DNA of 55,267 nucleotides from Epilithonimonas hominis (GTDB lineage: Bacteria > Bacteroidota > Bacteroidia > Flavobacteriales > Weeksellaceae), in assembly GCF_003730015.1 (NCBI RefSeq), contig NZ_RJTU01000010.1, positions 1 through 55,267 of the forward strand, given 5' to 3'. Below the pieces are notes generated by a model, which was given only the letters and a program-made list of their open reading frames with translations, had not been told where the DNA came from and ran no database searches. Position numbers and translations under genes: made by a program. Positions 44,909-53,798 of this stretch are shown here, one piece after another. How positions within the stretch are numbered: the first letter of the stretch is position 1; every line of letters begins with the position of its first letter.

Positions 44909-44933
44909 TATTAGCGCCACTTCTTGAGGCTAA
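44891..44933 (+). promoter_or_regulatory. dnaX slippery A10 run and following hairpin
   Basis: Ten A at 44891-44900 contain A_AAA_AAA in frame. A possible hairpin TTAGCGCC/GGCTAA (44911-44933, 2-nt bulge) starts 10 nt later. One extra A in the mRNA, or a -1 ribosomal shift, opens the frame through to 45540. Confidence 0.65.
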
Positions 44934-45540
44934 CCTTATTCAAGAGCCAAGCATCAAGACAGAAGAGTCAAGATCAGAAGTTAAAGAACAGACAACCCAC
45001 AAACAGCAACCAACCACTAAAGTTTCCTTTGAAGAACCAAAAAAAGTAATTCAGAAAGCATCGGAACCAATTGCAAGAAAATCTTCCAGTTCTCCATTCA
45101 GTATCAAAGCGGCTTTAGAAAAAAAAGAAGAAGTCAAAAAAGATGAATTTTCAGATGTCAAAGATGAAAATCTACCATCAAATCATTTTTCTCAAACGGA
45201 TTTGGACAGAGAATGGGAAATTTTCCTAAAAAATACTTTAAAAACCAACACATTTCTTTACAATGCCATCAGCAGTTTTAAGATGGAAAAATCTGATGAG
45301 AATCTTGTGATAGTAAAGTATTCGTCTGAATTTGCTAAAGCAGAGTTTGATAGAGTCAGCCCAGAGTTTTTTAATCATTTAAGGCATAAAGTCAATAATT
45401 TTAAGTTTGAAATTGATTATCAAACAGACTTAACCATCAAAAAGGAAGTGATGACCAAACGAAAAATCTTTGATAAATTTGTGAAGATTAATCCTTTATT
45501 GAAAGATTTAGATGATTTGATGAAGTTTGATTTGACATAA
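44901..45540 (+). CDS. dnaX: DnaX tau-specific C-terminal part (-1 frame)
   Basis: Open in the -1 frame directly from the A10 run, about 213 codons. The first half is a Lys/Glu/Pro/Ser-rich linker (domain IV-like, about 44940-45195). The second half is a folded segment (TDLDREWEIFLKNTLKTNTFLYNAISSFKMEK...IVKYSSEFAKAEFDRV) typical of flavobacterial DnaX C-termini. A full tau product would be about 571 residues. No start signal for independent translation is seen. Tau binds the polymerase and helicase in other bacteria. Confidence 0.8.
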
Positions 45541-45553
45541 ATTTATATATTTG
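45527..45553 (+). promoter_or_regulatory. Candidate promoter of the aromatic leader
   Basis: TTG at 45527-45529, 16-bp spacer, TATATTTG at 45546-45553. It overlaps the dnaX stop and gives a leader of about 350 nt before the DAHP synthase gene. Confidence 0.45.
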
Positions 45554-45630
45554 TTAAAGATTTCTTCAACGAAAGAAGGAAAAATATCAACCAAAATAAG
45601 CTAATAGTCCTTTAATGAGGGATTTATAAA

Positions 45631-45759
45631 ATGGAATCAAACCAATTTCCATATTTTACAACTTCAGAATCTGTCAGTTCTTTTGACAGATTATTTAGCT
45701 TTTTTGGATTTTATTACGGGAATTTCAGAACCTATTATCGATTTTATTGGTATAGCTAA
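45631..45759 (+). CDS. Aromatic-rich leader peptide (putative attenuator ORF)
   Basis: A 42-codon ORF starting MESNQFPYF and ending RFYWYS. It has 9 Phe, 7 Tyr and 1 Trp, 17 of 42 residues; positions 22-41 hold 13 aromatics in 20. It ends 152 nt before the gene for DAHP synthase/chorismate mutase, the entry to Phe, Tyr and Trp synthesis. This is what a ribosome-mediated attenuator needs: translation slows when charged Phe/Tyr tRNA is scarce. It is too short for most gene callers. It is not like any other short ORF in the window. Confidence 0.6.
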   Translation: MESNQFPYFTTSESVSSFDRLFSFFGFYYGNFRTYYRFYWYS

Positions 45760-45803
45760 CTGAATTTCTTTCTCAAAAACGCGCGGAAAAATTTCAAATT
45801 CCG
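45668..45803 (+). promoter_or_regulatory. Alternative RNA pairings around the leader ORF
   Basis: Inside the ORF, AATCTGTCA/TGACAGATT (45668-45692) is a perfect 9-bp hairpin followed 7 nt later by six T. GAATTTCAG (45720-45728) pairs with CTGAATTTC (45760-45768) at 8 of 9 positions. GAATTT (45762-45767) can instead pair with AAATTC (45796-45801), or CGGAA (45784-45788) with TTCCG (45799-45803). The last lies before a T7 run at 45817-45823. These are mutually exclusive, as in an attenuator, but A/T-rich. Confidence 0.45.
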
Positions 45804-45911
45804 TAACACATTAAAATTTTTTTAACGGCACTTTTTGAAAGGGAATTATAAATCAAAATTTATAACAGATACACTATTGCATTAATTTAAAAATATATAA
45901 AATTTAAAAAT

Positions 45912-46991
45912 ATGAACTTAAACGATTTAAAGAACGAGTGGATACAAGACTTCGCAAGCCCAATGATTATTGCTGGTCCTTGTAGTGCAGAAAGCGAATC
46001 TCAAATGTTGGAAACGGCAAAAAGACTGAAAGAAAGTGGTGCAGAAATCTCAGCCTTCCGTGCAGGAATTTGGAAGCCTAGAACAAAACCAAACGGTTTC
46101 GAAGGCGTTGGCGTAATCGGTCTTAACTGGCTGAAAAAAGTAAAGGAAGAATTCGGTTTCAAAACAGCGACAGAAGTTGCGAATGCGCACCACGTTTTTG
46201 CAGCATTGGAAGCTGATGTAGATATTCTTTGGATTGGAGCACGTTCTACGGTTAATCCATTCACGGTTCAAGAGATTGCTCAAGCATTGAGAGGAACCAA
46301 CAAACCTGTTTTGGTAAAAAATCCAGTTAATCCAGATTTAGCACTTTGGATTGGTGCTTTAGAAAGACTTTTGGGTCAAGGTGTGGAAAATATCGGCGCC
46401 ATCCACAGAGGTTTTTCAACTTATCAAAAGACTAAATACAGAAACATTCCGAACTGGCAGATTGCTTTAGACTTCAAAAATCAATTCCCAAATATTCCTT
46501 TGTTCATCGATCCTTCACATATTTGTGGGAACAGAACTGGTTTGGCAGGCATTGCGCAGGAAGCTTTCAATGTTGGTTACCAAGGTGCGATTATCGAAAG
46601 CCACTGCGACCCAGATAACGCTTGGAGCGATGCCGCTCAGCAAATCACACCAGAAGTTTTGGCAGAAATGATTAGCAATCTTCAGGTTCGTAATTCCGAC
46701 ATTTCTGGATATGAGGACGAAATGGGAAAACACAGAACTTTAATCAGTGATATGGATTTTCAATTGATTGAGTTATTATCTCAAAGAATGAAGATTTCTG
46801 AAAAAATCGGAACTCTTAAAAAAGAAAATAACATTGCTATTTTTCAGCCAGAACGTTGGAAAGTCATTACAGAATATGCAACTCAAAAAGCCTTTGAAAC
46901 AGGAATGTCTCAGGAATTCATAGAGAAAGTTTTCAAAGCCATCCACGAAGAAAGTATCGAAGTCCAGAATAACATTATGATTGATAAATAA
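45912..46991 (+). CDS. Bifunctional DAHP synthase/chorismate mutase type II
   Basis: A 359-residue fusion. Residues about 1-255 are a type I-beta 3-deoxy-7-phosphoheptulonate synthase: IIAGPCSAES, FRAGIWKPRTKPNGFEG, KNPVNPD, GAIHRGFSTY, PLFIDPSHICGNR and IIESHCDPDNAWSDA. Residues about 265-359 are an AroQ-type chorismate mutase (RTLISDMDFQLIELLSQRMKISEKIGTLKKENNIAIFQPERWKVI). It catalyses the first step of the shikimate pathway and the branch step to prephenate. The leader ORF upstream suggests control by aromatic amino acid supply. Confidence 0.95.
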   Translation: MNLNDLKNEWIQDFASPMIIAGPCSAESESQMLETAKRLKESGAEISAFRAGIWKPRTKPNGFEGVGVIGLNWLKKVKEEFGFKTATEVANAHHVFAALEADVDILWIGARSTVNPFTVQEIAQALRGTNKPVLVKNPVNPDLALWIGALERLLGQGVENIGAIHRGFSTYQKTKYRNIPNWQIALDFKNQFPNIPLFIDPSHICGNRTGLAGIAQEAFNVGYQGAIIESHCDPDNAWSDAAQQITPEVLAEMISNLQVRNSDISGYEDEMGKHRTLISDMDFQLIELLSQRMKISEKIGTLKKENNIAIFQPERWKVITEYATQKAFETGMSQEFIEKVFKAIHEESIEVQNNIMIDK

Positions 46992-46992
46992 T

Positions 46993-47015
46993 GTCAGTCT
47001 GAGGTTCTCGAAGTC
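46993..47015. repeat. Diverged CTGAG..TCGAAG repeat
   Basis: GTCAGTCTGAGGTTCTCGAAGTC, related to the inverted pair at 17861-17941. It directly follows the DAHP synthase stop. Confidence 0.5.
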
Positions 47016-47020
47016 AATTA

Positions 47021-47115
47021 TTTGGGCAGCTTATTCCGCCTTCCACTCAAACCTAACGTAGTGGTTCATCGATTCAAATTGAAATAAATAAGAAATCTGA
47101 GATAAGTCGGGCTGC
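47021..47115. repeat. Interspersed repeat copy B (GGGCAGCTTA...AAGTCGGGCTGC)
   Basis: Same ends as the copy at 17719-17826 (TTTGGGCAGCTTATTCCGCC and AAGTCGGGCTGC), with a different middle. CAAACCTAACG... at 47048-47067 is the inverted form of 17703-17722. Confidence 0.75.
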
Positions 47116-47145
47116 ACAAGATTCTCTGTTTTAATAATAGAAACC

Positions 47146-47176
47146 AAAAGAAGCTAAATTATTAGCTTCTTTTTTG
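47146..47176 (+). terminator. Terminator after the DAHP synthase/chorismate mutase gene
   Basis: AAAAGAAGCTAA/TTAGCTTCTTTT stem, 4-nt loop, T-run. Confidence 0.92.
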
Positions 47177-47198
47177 ATTAAGGCTAACTTTAAATTTC

Positions 47199-47206
47199 TA
47201 AATTTG
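47199..47206 (+). promoter_or_regulatory. rsgA -7 element
   Basis: TAAATTTG, which lies inside the longest open frame and so argues for the downstream TTG start at 47228. Confidence 0.45.
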
Positions 47207-47227
47207 CCAATACAAAAATTCTACTGT

Positions 47228-48154
47228 TTGAAAGGAATCATCATCAAATCTACCGGAAGCTGGTATCAGGTTTTGGAATCTGAAACAAAACAAATCTTTG
47301 AGGCCAGAATCCGTGGGAAATTCAAATTAATCAAAACACGTCTTACCAATCCATTGGCGGTAGGAGACGAGGTCGAATTTTCTTTGGAGCAAGATGATGT
47401 CGCTTGGATTACCAAAATTTTTCCGAGAAAAAATTATCTCATCAGAAAATCGGTTAATCTTTCCAAAGAAGCCCATATCATTGCTTCTAATGTCGATATT
47501 GCTTGTTTCATTTACACTTTAAAATTTCCTGAAACTTCACTAGGATTTCTGGATCGTTTTCTGGCTTGTTGTGAGGCTTATAACATTTCCCCTTTGATTT
47601 TATTCAACAAAATGGATACACTGAACGATGATGAAAAGGAAATAGTAGAAAATATTGAAACAATGTATCAAAATATTGGTTATGATACACTTCAGATTTC
47701 ATCTTATTCAAAACTGAATCTTGACCTTTTGATTGAAAAAATTAGAGATAAAACTTCGGTTTTCTTTGGACATTCTGGTTGTGGAAAATCAACATTAGTT
47801 AACGCGATGCAACCTAGCCTTGATCTCAGAACTGGCGAGATTTCCGACACGCATCTCAAAGGAAAACATACCACCACATTTGCACAAATGCATTTTTGGG
47901 ATTTTGGAGGTTCGGTTATCGATACGCCTGGTGTGCGCGAATTTGCGATGATTGATGTTGAGAAAGAAGAAATTCAACATTATTTTCCTGAGATTTTTCA
48001 AAAAGGTAGAGATTGCAAATATCATAATTGTATGCATATCAATGAACCGAAATGTGCCGTTTTGCAAAGTTTAGAGTCCGGAGATATTGAAGAAACAAGA
48101 TATATTACTTATCTCAAACTGATGGAAGAAGCCGAAGAAATTAATCAGAAATAA
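47228..48154 (+). CDS. rsgA: Ribosome small subunit-dependent GTPase RsgA
   Basis: A 308-residue circularly permuted GTPase that checks 30S maturation. N-terminal OB fold (KGIIIKSTGSWYQV...), G4 LFNKMD, then G1 GHSGCGKSTLVNAM, and G3 DTPGVREF. A C-terminal zinc knuckle has CKYHNCMH...EPKC. The start is taken as TTG 47228 (reading MKGIIIKSTGSWY), which gives the normal N-terminus; the frame is open further upstream but contains the promoter and part of the terminator. Confidence 0.94.
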   Translation: MKGIIIKSTGSWYQVLESETKQIFEARIRGKFKLIKTRLTNPLAVGDEVEFSLEQDDVAWITKIFPRKNYLIRKSVNLSKEAHIIASNVDIACFIYTLKFPETSLGFLDRFLACCEAYNISPLILFNKMDTLNDDEKEIVENIETMYQNIGYDTLQISSYSKLNLDLLIEKIRDKTSVFFGHSGCGKSTLVNAMQPSLDLRTGEISDTHLKGKHTTTFAQMHFWDFGGSVIDTPGVREFAMIDVEKEEIQHYFPEIFQKGRDCKYHNCMHINEPKCAVLQSLESGDIEETRYITYLKLMEEAEEINQK

Positions 48155-48186
48155 AAAAATCCTGCAAATTTGCAGGATTCTTTTTA
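48154..48186. terminator. Bidirectional terminator
   Basis: AATCCTGCAAA/TTTGCAGGATT perfect palindrome with A and T runs, between the convergent rsgA and OmpP1-like genes. Confidence 0.9.
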
Positions 48187-48190
48187 TAAT

Positions 48191-49597
48191 TTAAAACCGC
48201 CAACCCAGTGTTACAAAGAAATTATTTCTGTTGTTTTTGACTTTAGAAACGGCATACGCATCGCTATTTACATCATAGCCACCATTGAAATAGCCTGAAT
48301 TGAAATCAGCACTACCTTGTAAAAAGGGGCTAGAATATTCTGAGGAGATATTCTGATAAGAAGCGTCGATATAAAATGCTTTAAAATCATACCCAATTCC
48401 CGCACCTATGATATTCCTTTTTCCTACGAAAAGATTGGAGTAATTTTGATTAGATGTAGATCCATTATCATTGTAGGTCAAAATTGAAATGTTATCAAAG
48501 TTATTGCCTTGATAAGCATATCCTCCTCTCAAACGGAAATCTGAGATCCTGTATTCTGCGCCTACACGTATTTCTGATGAATTTTTATAAGCATCATTAA
48601 AAAAGTCATTGAGTTCCTGTTCAGCCACACCATATTCTTTATACTTAGGCTTTGTAATCCCCTGAATATAGTCAACATTTAAGGAGAAATTTTTGCTTGG
48701 AACAAAAGCTGCACTAAGTGTAGCTTTCATCGGTGTTGTTAATTTTCTGTCTTCACCGTAGCTATTATCTTGAGTGTAGGTATATTCATTAAAAACACGG
48801 TCAATGGTCCACCACGTTGGAGTTTCTATCGCAGCACCTAATCTAAACTGATTATTCACTTTCGCAATAATACCAATATTGGCCGAAAATCCGTTGGATT
48901 GCTCATCATAAGGTGTGTATTGTTTATTGTAATCCAACGACGTATTATCCAGATCTGAGTGAAAATTAGCAGTATCATACTGGGTTATTGAAGCATTATG
49001 AAAATTAAGTCCTGCTCCAAGATATATTTTGTTGTCATAGTTAGCGCCTAGCACAAAATTAGATTTAGCAAGATTACCATAACGATTGTAAGCATGGCCC
49101 TGATATTTGTAATTGATAGGCTTCAAAGGATCAGTATTATCAATCATTTTAATATTTGCATTGCCAGCTGATTGCGAGTAATCTTCAATAGATTGATTAC
49201 TGTAATTGAAACCAATATTGATAAACTTCCATTTTGATGACATATCGCCAAGATTTAATGAAATTACACCACCAGCATTATTAATATCAGTTTTGTTAAT
49301 AGTATAGTTTAAAGCTGTCCCAGCAAAATTAGTTGTATTTTTTGAGCTGTTGACACCAAGCGTTAGGTTGACATCATTAGCGATAAATACCCCAATGCCA
49401 GCAGGATTTACAAAAGATGAAGAAATATCTCCACCTAAAGCACCCATAGAGCCCGCCATCGCATTGAATTTTGATGTCCCGTTAATTGAACTGTTCGAAT
49501 AAACATCTATGGTGTTTCTAATTACTGAAGCGTCTTGCCCCTTAAGGTATAAGAAGGAAACAGGCACAGAAATCAATAATAAAGTCTTTCTTAACAT
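48191..49597 (-). CDS. OmpP1/FadL-like outer-membrane protein
   Basis: A 468-residue secreted beta-barrel protein with signal peptide (about 1-20). The N-terminal plug region (NTIDVYSNSSINGTSKFNAMAGSMGALGGDISSSFVNPAGIGVF) is the FadL/TodX/hemin-receptor signature in Bacteroidetes. Many alternating hydrophobic strands follow, and the last strand ends FFVTLGWRF with a terminal Phe for Bam recognition. FadL-type proteins move hydrophobic compounds across the outer membrane; the substrate is unknown. The lipoprotein gene upstream ends 28 bp before its start. Confidence 0.88.
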   Translation of the reverse strand: MLRKTLLLISVPVSFLYLKGQDASVIRNTIDVYSNSSINGTSKFNAMAGSMGALGGDISSSFVNPAGIGVFIANDVNLTLGVNSSKNTTNFAGTALNYTINKTDINNAGGVISLNLGDMSSKWKFINIGFNYSNQSIEDYSQSAGNANIKMIDNTDPLKPINYKYQGHAYNRYGNLAKSNFVLGANYDNKIYLGAGLNFHNASITQYDTANFHSDLDNTSLDYNKQYTPYDEQSNGFSANIGIIAKVNNQFRLGAAIETPTWWTIDRVFNEYTYTQDNSYGEDRKLTTPMKATLSAAFVPSKNFSLNVDYIQGITKPKYKEYGVAEQELNDFFNDAYKNSSEIRVGAEYRISDFRLRGGYAYQGNNFDNISILTYNDNGSTSNQNYSNLFVGKRNIIGAGIGYDFKAFYIDASYQNISSEYSSPFLQGSADFNSGYFNGGYDVNSDAYAVSKVKNNRNNFFVTLGWRF

Positions 49598-49625
49598 TAT
49601 ATATAATTGTTGTTTTTAATTAAAA

Positions 49626-50693
49626 TTATCTTCTTCCTCCGCCTGATCTCATTCCACCTCCTCCGCTAGATGATCCGCCTCGGAAGCTACCGCCAGAGTT
49701 AAATCCTCCACCAGAACTTCCGGATCTTGGAGAGGAAAAGCTGTCATTCCTGAAACCTCCGTTTTGATTGGATCGAATGCCAGAATTATTCGGGTAATTT
49801 CTTGTACCTCCGTCATTTGGATTTGTTCTGATTCCAGTGTTATTTGGGTAGTTTCGCATAATACCATTTTGGTTGCTTCTGATGCCTCCATTGTTTGGAA
49901 AGTTTCTGACACCATTAGTGTTATTATTTCTGATACCATTATTCACAGAAGATCTGGTATTGCTGGACATCATATCTCTATTTCTGAAACCGCTTGAGTT
50001 AATCCCACGGAAACCATTTGTAGTTCTTGAGTTAGAAATCATTCCAGTCAGCCTGCCATTTGCTCCCGACCTATTATAATAAACAGGTCTGTAGTAAGCT
50101 CCTCCGTAGTAGCCGGGATAATAGCCCCCATAGTATCCACCCCAACCATAGTTCCAGAACGGGTCATAGAAGCCGCCCCATCCCCAAGGTGAGTAGAAAG
50201 AGCTTCCCCATCCCCAGCCAAAGCCAAGACCCCAGCCATAGCCGTAGTAAGGATAACCCCATCCAAAGCCGTAGTAAGGATAACCCCATCCAAAGCCGTA
50301 GTAAGGATAACCCCATCCAAAGCCTCCGCCCCAGCCCCAATTATTAAAGCTGGAATAATTGGTTTCTGTTCCTGTAAAAGTTCCCCAGTCGGAATCCTTA
50401 GTTAATGGTTTGGAGTATCTATTTTGCTGCTCCTGAAGATTTTGCTGGTTATTATCATAAATACTTGGGTAAGTGTCCTGATAATTATAATAATCATCTA
50501 CCTGATTTCCAAAATTACCACCGTAAGTGCCTGCAGGTAAAGTATCTTTATTCGGGTCATAATAAACTCCATCTGTTTCAGAGTATCCTCCTGTATATAC
50601 AATGCATGAAGTTAGAAGAGAACTGCCGGCAATCAATAACAAACCTTTTGATTTGATAAGATTGAATAAGCTTTTATTGTTGAAATTTTTCAT
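49626..50693 (-). CDS. Gly/Trp/Tyr-repeat lipoprotein
   Basis: A 355-residue predicted lipoprotein (signal ending SSLLTSC, Cys about 30). A glutamine/asparagine-rich segment is followed by GFGWGYPYY repeats (three perfect 27-bp units at 50241-50321) in a stretch made almost only of Gly, Trp, Tyr, Phe and Pro. Then come about three 17-residue repeats of the RNYPNNxGIRxNxN type, and a Gly/Ser/Arg-rich tail ending GGGRR. The start at 50693 gives a lipoprotein signal; the longer frame from 50744 does not. Composition suggests a surface-exposed, possibly adhesive or phase-separating polymer. No enzyme domain. Function unknown. Confidence 0.75.
   Translation of the reverse strand: MKNFNNKSLFNLIKSKGLLLIAGSSLLTSCIVYTGGYSETDGVYYDPNKDTLPAGTYGGNFGNQVDDYYNYQDTYPSIYDNNQQNLQEQQNRYSKPLTKDSDWGTFTGTETNYSSFNNWGWGGGFGWGYPYYGFGWGYPYYGFGWGYPYYGYGWGLGFGWGWGSSFYSPWGWGGFYDPFWNYGWGGYYGGYYPGYYGGAYYRPVYYNRSGANGRLTGMISNSRTTNGFRGINSSGFRNRDMMSSNTRSSVNNGIRNNNTNGVRNFPNNGGIRSNQNGIMRNYPNNTGIRTNPNDGGTRNYPNNSGIRSNQNGGFRNDSFSSPRSGSSGGGFNSGGSFRGGSSSGGGGMRSGGGRR
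50241..50321 (-). repeat. Three perfect 27-bp tandem repeats
   Basis: Three identical copies coding for GFGWGYPYY, with a diverged partial copy on one side. Perfect DNA identity suggests recent copy-number change. Confidence 0.92.
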
Positions 50694-50841
50694 TTTATGA
50701 GAAGTATTAAGTTTCCTATATTTGCATTTGTTAAAAGTGACCAAATTTTATACCATTCGAATTTAGTAAAATACGTGTAAAATTAGGCTTTTTATTTAGA
50801 TTAAAAAGTTTAAAAAAAGTTAAAAACATATCAAAAAAATT

Positions 50842-52317
50842 ATGGCAAAATTGACATCAAGAGCAGAAGATTATAGCAAGTGGTATAATGAGCTGGTCGT
50901 AAAAGCTGATTTGGCGGAGAATTCAGGAGTGAGAGGTTGTATGGTAATCAAACCGTATGGCTATGCGATCTGGGAAAAGATGCGAGATGAAATGGACAGA
51001 AAATTCAAAGAAACGGGGCATCAAAATGCTTATTTTCCTCTTTTCGTTCCAAAAAGCCTGTTCGAAGCCGAAGAAAAAAATGCTGAAGGTTTTGCCAAAG
51101 AATGTGCTGTGGTTACACATTACAGACTAAAAAATGATCCAGATAATCCGGGAAAACTGATGGTAGATCCAGAAGCCAAACTGGAAGAAGAATTAATAGT
51201 CCGCCCAACTTCGGAAGCTATTATCTGGAATACTTATAGAAACTGGATCCAGTCTTACAGGGATTTACCAATTCTTATCAATCAATGGGCAAATGTGGTA
51301 AGGTGGGAAATGAGAACAAGATTATTTCTGAGAACTGCTGAATTTCTTTGGCAAGAAGGGCACACTGCGCACGCCACGAAAGATGAAGCAGTAGAAGAAA
51401 CTGAAAAAATGCTTGAAGTCTATGCAAAATTTGCAGAAGATTTTATGGCAATCCCTGTGATCCGAGGAATTAAATCACCTTCAGAAAGGTTTGCCGGAGC
51501 AGATGAGACCTATTGTATAGAGGCTATGATGCAGGATGGGAAAGCTTTACAGGCAGGTACATCACATTTCTTAGGTCAAAATTTCGGAAAAGCGTTTGAT
51601 GTGAAGTTTACGACCAAAGAAGGGAAAATCGAACATGCTTGGGGAACCTCTTGGGGAACCTCTACAAGATTGATGGGTGCTTTAATCATGACGCATTCTG
51701 ATGATCTTGGTTTGGTTTTACCGCCTACTTTAGCACCGATTCAAGTTGTAATTGTTCCAATTTTCAAAGGAGAGGAACAACTGGCGCAGATCAGTGAAGT
51801 AGCGTTGGAAATACAGGCAAAACTTAGAGCTAAAGGTATATCTGTTAAATTTGATGATGATACTCAAAACAAACCGGGCTGGAAATTTGCGGAATACGAA
51901 CTGAAAGGTGTTCCACTAAGAATGGCAATGGGACCAAGAGACCTCGAAAATAAAACAGTCGAATTGGCAAGACGTGATAACCTTACCAAAGAATCTGTTT
52001 CTATAGAAGGATTGGATAATTATATTGAAGAATTATTACAAACCATTCAAAAGGATATTTACAATAAAGCCCTTAAGTTCCGTGAGGAGAATATCACAAA
52101 AGTTGATACCTATGAAGAGTTCAAAAATGTTTTAGAGGAAAAAGGCGGATTTATTTTGGCACATTGGGATGGAACAGAAGAAGAAGAAGAAAAAATAAAG
52201 CAAGAAACCAAAGCAACTATCAGATGTATTCCTCTCGCTAACGAAATGGAAGACGGAGTTTCTCTTATCTCAGGGAAACCTTCGAAACAAAGAGTTGTAT
52301 TCGCAAAATCATATTAG
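50842..52317 (+). CDS. proS: Proline--tRNA ligase (archaeal/eukaryotic type)
   Basis: A 491-residue class II synthetase of the type without the editing insertion. It shows [60 protein letters not shown] (motif 2 region), [11 protein letters not shown] and [17 protein letters not shown]-terminal anticodon-binding domain and zinc-less tail end in Tyr, as usual for this type. It charges tRNA-Pro. Divergent from the repeat lipoprotein. Confidence 0.96.
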   Translation: MAKLTSRAEDYSKWYNELVVKADLAENSGVRGCMVIKPYGYAIWEKMRDEMDRKFKETGHQNAYFPLFVPKSLFEAEEKNAEGFAKECAVVTHYRLKNDPDNPGKLMVDPEAKLEEELIVRPTSEAIIWNTYRNWIQSYRDLPILINQWANVVRWEMRTRLFLRTAEFLWQEGHTAHATKDEAVEETEKMLEVYAKFAEDFMAIPVIRGIKSPSERFAGADETYCIEAMMQDGKALQAGTSHFLGQNFGKAFDVKFTTKEGKIEHAWGTSWGTSTRLMGALIMTHSDDLGLVLPPTLAPIQVVIVPIFKGEEQLAQISEVALEIQAKLRAKGISVKFDDDTQNKPGWKFAEYELKGVPLRMAMGPRDLENKTVELARRDNLTKESVSIEGLDNYIEELLQTIQKDIYNKALKFREENITKVDTYEEFKNVLEEKGGFILAHWDGTEEEEEKIKQETKATIRCIPLANEMEDGVSLISGKPSKQRVVFAKSY

Positions 52318-52322
52318 CATTA

Positions 52323-52354
52323 AACCGTTTATCCTTGATAAACGGTTATTTTTT
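52323..52354 (+). terminator. proS terminator
   Basis: AACCGTTTATC/GATAAACGGTT stem, CTT loop, then T-run, starting 6 nt after the stop. Confidence 0.92.
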
Positions 52355-52452
52355 ATCAATTATTAAGTTAAATTTATATTAAAATCAACGAGGATTCAAA
52401 GGATGGATTAAAATTTGGTACTTTCATAATATTAATCACAAAATAAACTATT

Positions 52453-53784
52453 ATGTCAACTACTAATTTAATCGATCTTATAAAAGGTCAATTCGGTTCG
52501 TCTACAATTTCACAGACAGCGACACAGCTTGGTGAGAGCGAATCTGGTATTTCCAAAGCTATTTCGGCTCTATTACCAGCGATTATCGGAGGACTTGTAA
52601 ATAGCAATGCGAGATCAGAATTATTTACCACGGTAAAAGAAGCTTCCAATTCTGGCATTTTATCTAATCTTTTAAATGATAACAGCGGAAATCAATCTAT
52701 TATCACGAGAATTCTTCATTTAATCTTCGGAAGCGGTGATAGACTTGAGGCGATTACTTCAGCAGTTTCAGAATATTCCGGCATAAGAAAAGAGTCAACC
52801 AATTCATTAATGAATATTGTTGCGGCCTCTACAGTCGGTACAGTCGGAAGATATGTTACAGAAAATAATCTGGATTCTTCATCTTTTGATTCTTTGCTTA
52901 ATGACCAAAAAAACAATTTATCCCATTTATTGCCTGCAGGATTTAGTTTTGCATCATTAGGCTTAGGAAACTGGTTTGGAAATGTAGACGCACAACCCCT
53001 CAATGTTATTCCTGAACCTGCTCAAACGCCTGTTAATAATATTAACCCAAGTACTCCGGTAATAGAAAAAGACGTCACCGCGTCTGGTCCTGCAAAAATA
53101 GATGTCGCAAGAAGTGGGCAAACGCACGAAATCGTTTCTGAAAGAGATTCTGGAGGAAGTATTTGGAAATGGCTGCTTCCATTATTGCTGTTATTGCTTT
53201 TAGGATGGTTCTTTTGGAAACAATGCAATAAAAAAGCTGAAGCCGTACCTGTGTCAACTACAGATTCTACTAGTACTGAGGTAAATTCTGCCGATTACAA
53301 TGGAGACACTGTAATAGTAAAAAGAGAAACGATGGTGGTAATTCTGCCTAGCGGACAAACCTTGCAAGCTTACAAAGGTGGTATCGAGGACCAGATTGTT
53401 ACATTCCTGAAATCTGATGATTACAAGAATGCAACTGAAGATCAATTGAAAGATAAGTGGTTCAACTTTGATAATCTTAATTTTGAATTTGGAAAAGCGG
53501 TTCTGACTCCCGACTCAAAAGTTCAGTTGGAAAATCTGAAATTGATTTTGGCAGAATTTCCGGATGCAAAAATCAAAATCGGTGCGTATACTGATAAAAA
53601 AGGAGATGCTAATACCAATCTTAAACTTTCTAATGAAAGAGCAAACACTGTAAAATCATCTTTAAACTCTGCCCAAGTTCTAGAAGCAGAAGGCTACGGA
53701 TCCAAATTTGCAAAAATCCCAGCGGAAGCATCTGACAAAGAAAGAGAATCTGATAGGAAAACAGCCATACGGTTTGTAAAGTAA
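52453..53784 (+). CDS. DUF937 and OmpA domain membrane protein
   Basis: A 443-residue two-part protein. The first about 190 residues are a DUF937-type domain (LIDLIKGQFGSSTISQTATQLGESESGISKAISALLPAIIGGLV). A Pro-rich linker leads to one membrane segment (about 236-252: WLLPLLLLLLLGWFFW), and the C-terminal third is an OmpA/MotB peptidoglycan-binding domain (about 335-443: FNFDNLNFEFGKAVLTPDSK...IGAYTDKKGD...NLKLSNERANTVKSSL). It probably tethers a cytoplasmic domain to the cell wall. Function unknown. Confidence 0.85.
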   Translation: MSTTNLIDLIKGQFGSSTISQTATQLGESESGISKAISALLPAIIGGLVNSNARSELFTTVKEASNSGILSNLLNDNSGNQSIITRILHLIFGSGDRLEAITSAVSEYSGIRKESTNSLMNIVAASTVGTVGRYVTENNLDSSSFDSLLNDQKNNLSHLLPAGFSFASLGLGNWFGNVDAQPLNVIPEPAQTPVNNINPSTPVIEKDVTASGPAKIDVARSGQTHEIVSERDSGGSIWKWLLPLLLLLLLGWFFWKQCNKKAEAVPVSTTDSTSTEVNSADYNGDTVIVKRETMVVILPSGQTLQAYKGGIEDQIVTFLKSDDYKNATEDQLKDKWFNFDNLNFEFGKAVLTPDSKVQLENLKLILAEFPDAKIKIGAYTDKKGDANTNLKLSNERANTVKSSLNSAQVLEAEGYGSKFAKIPAEASDKERESDRKTAIRFVK

Positions 53785-53798
53785 AATCATTATTTATA

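Noticed and set aside
50241-50321. Regular 27-bp direct repeats as a possible CRISPR
   Set aside because: The units are directly adjacent without spacers and are in frame in a repeat protein.
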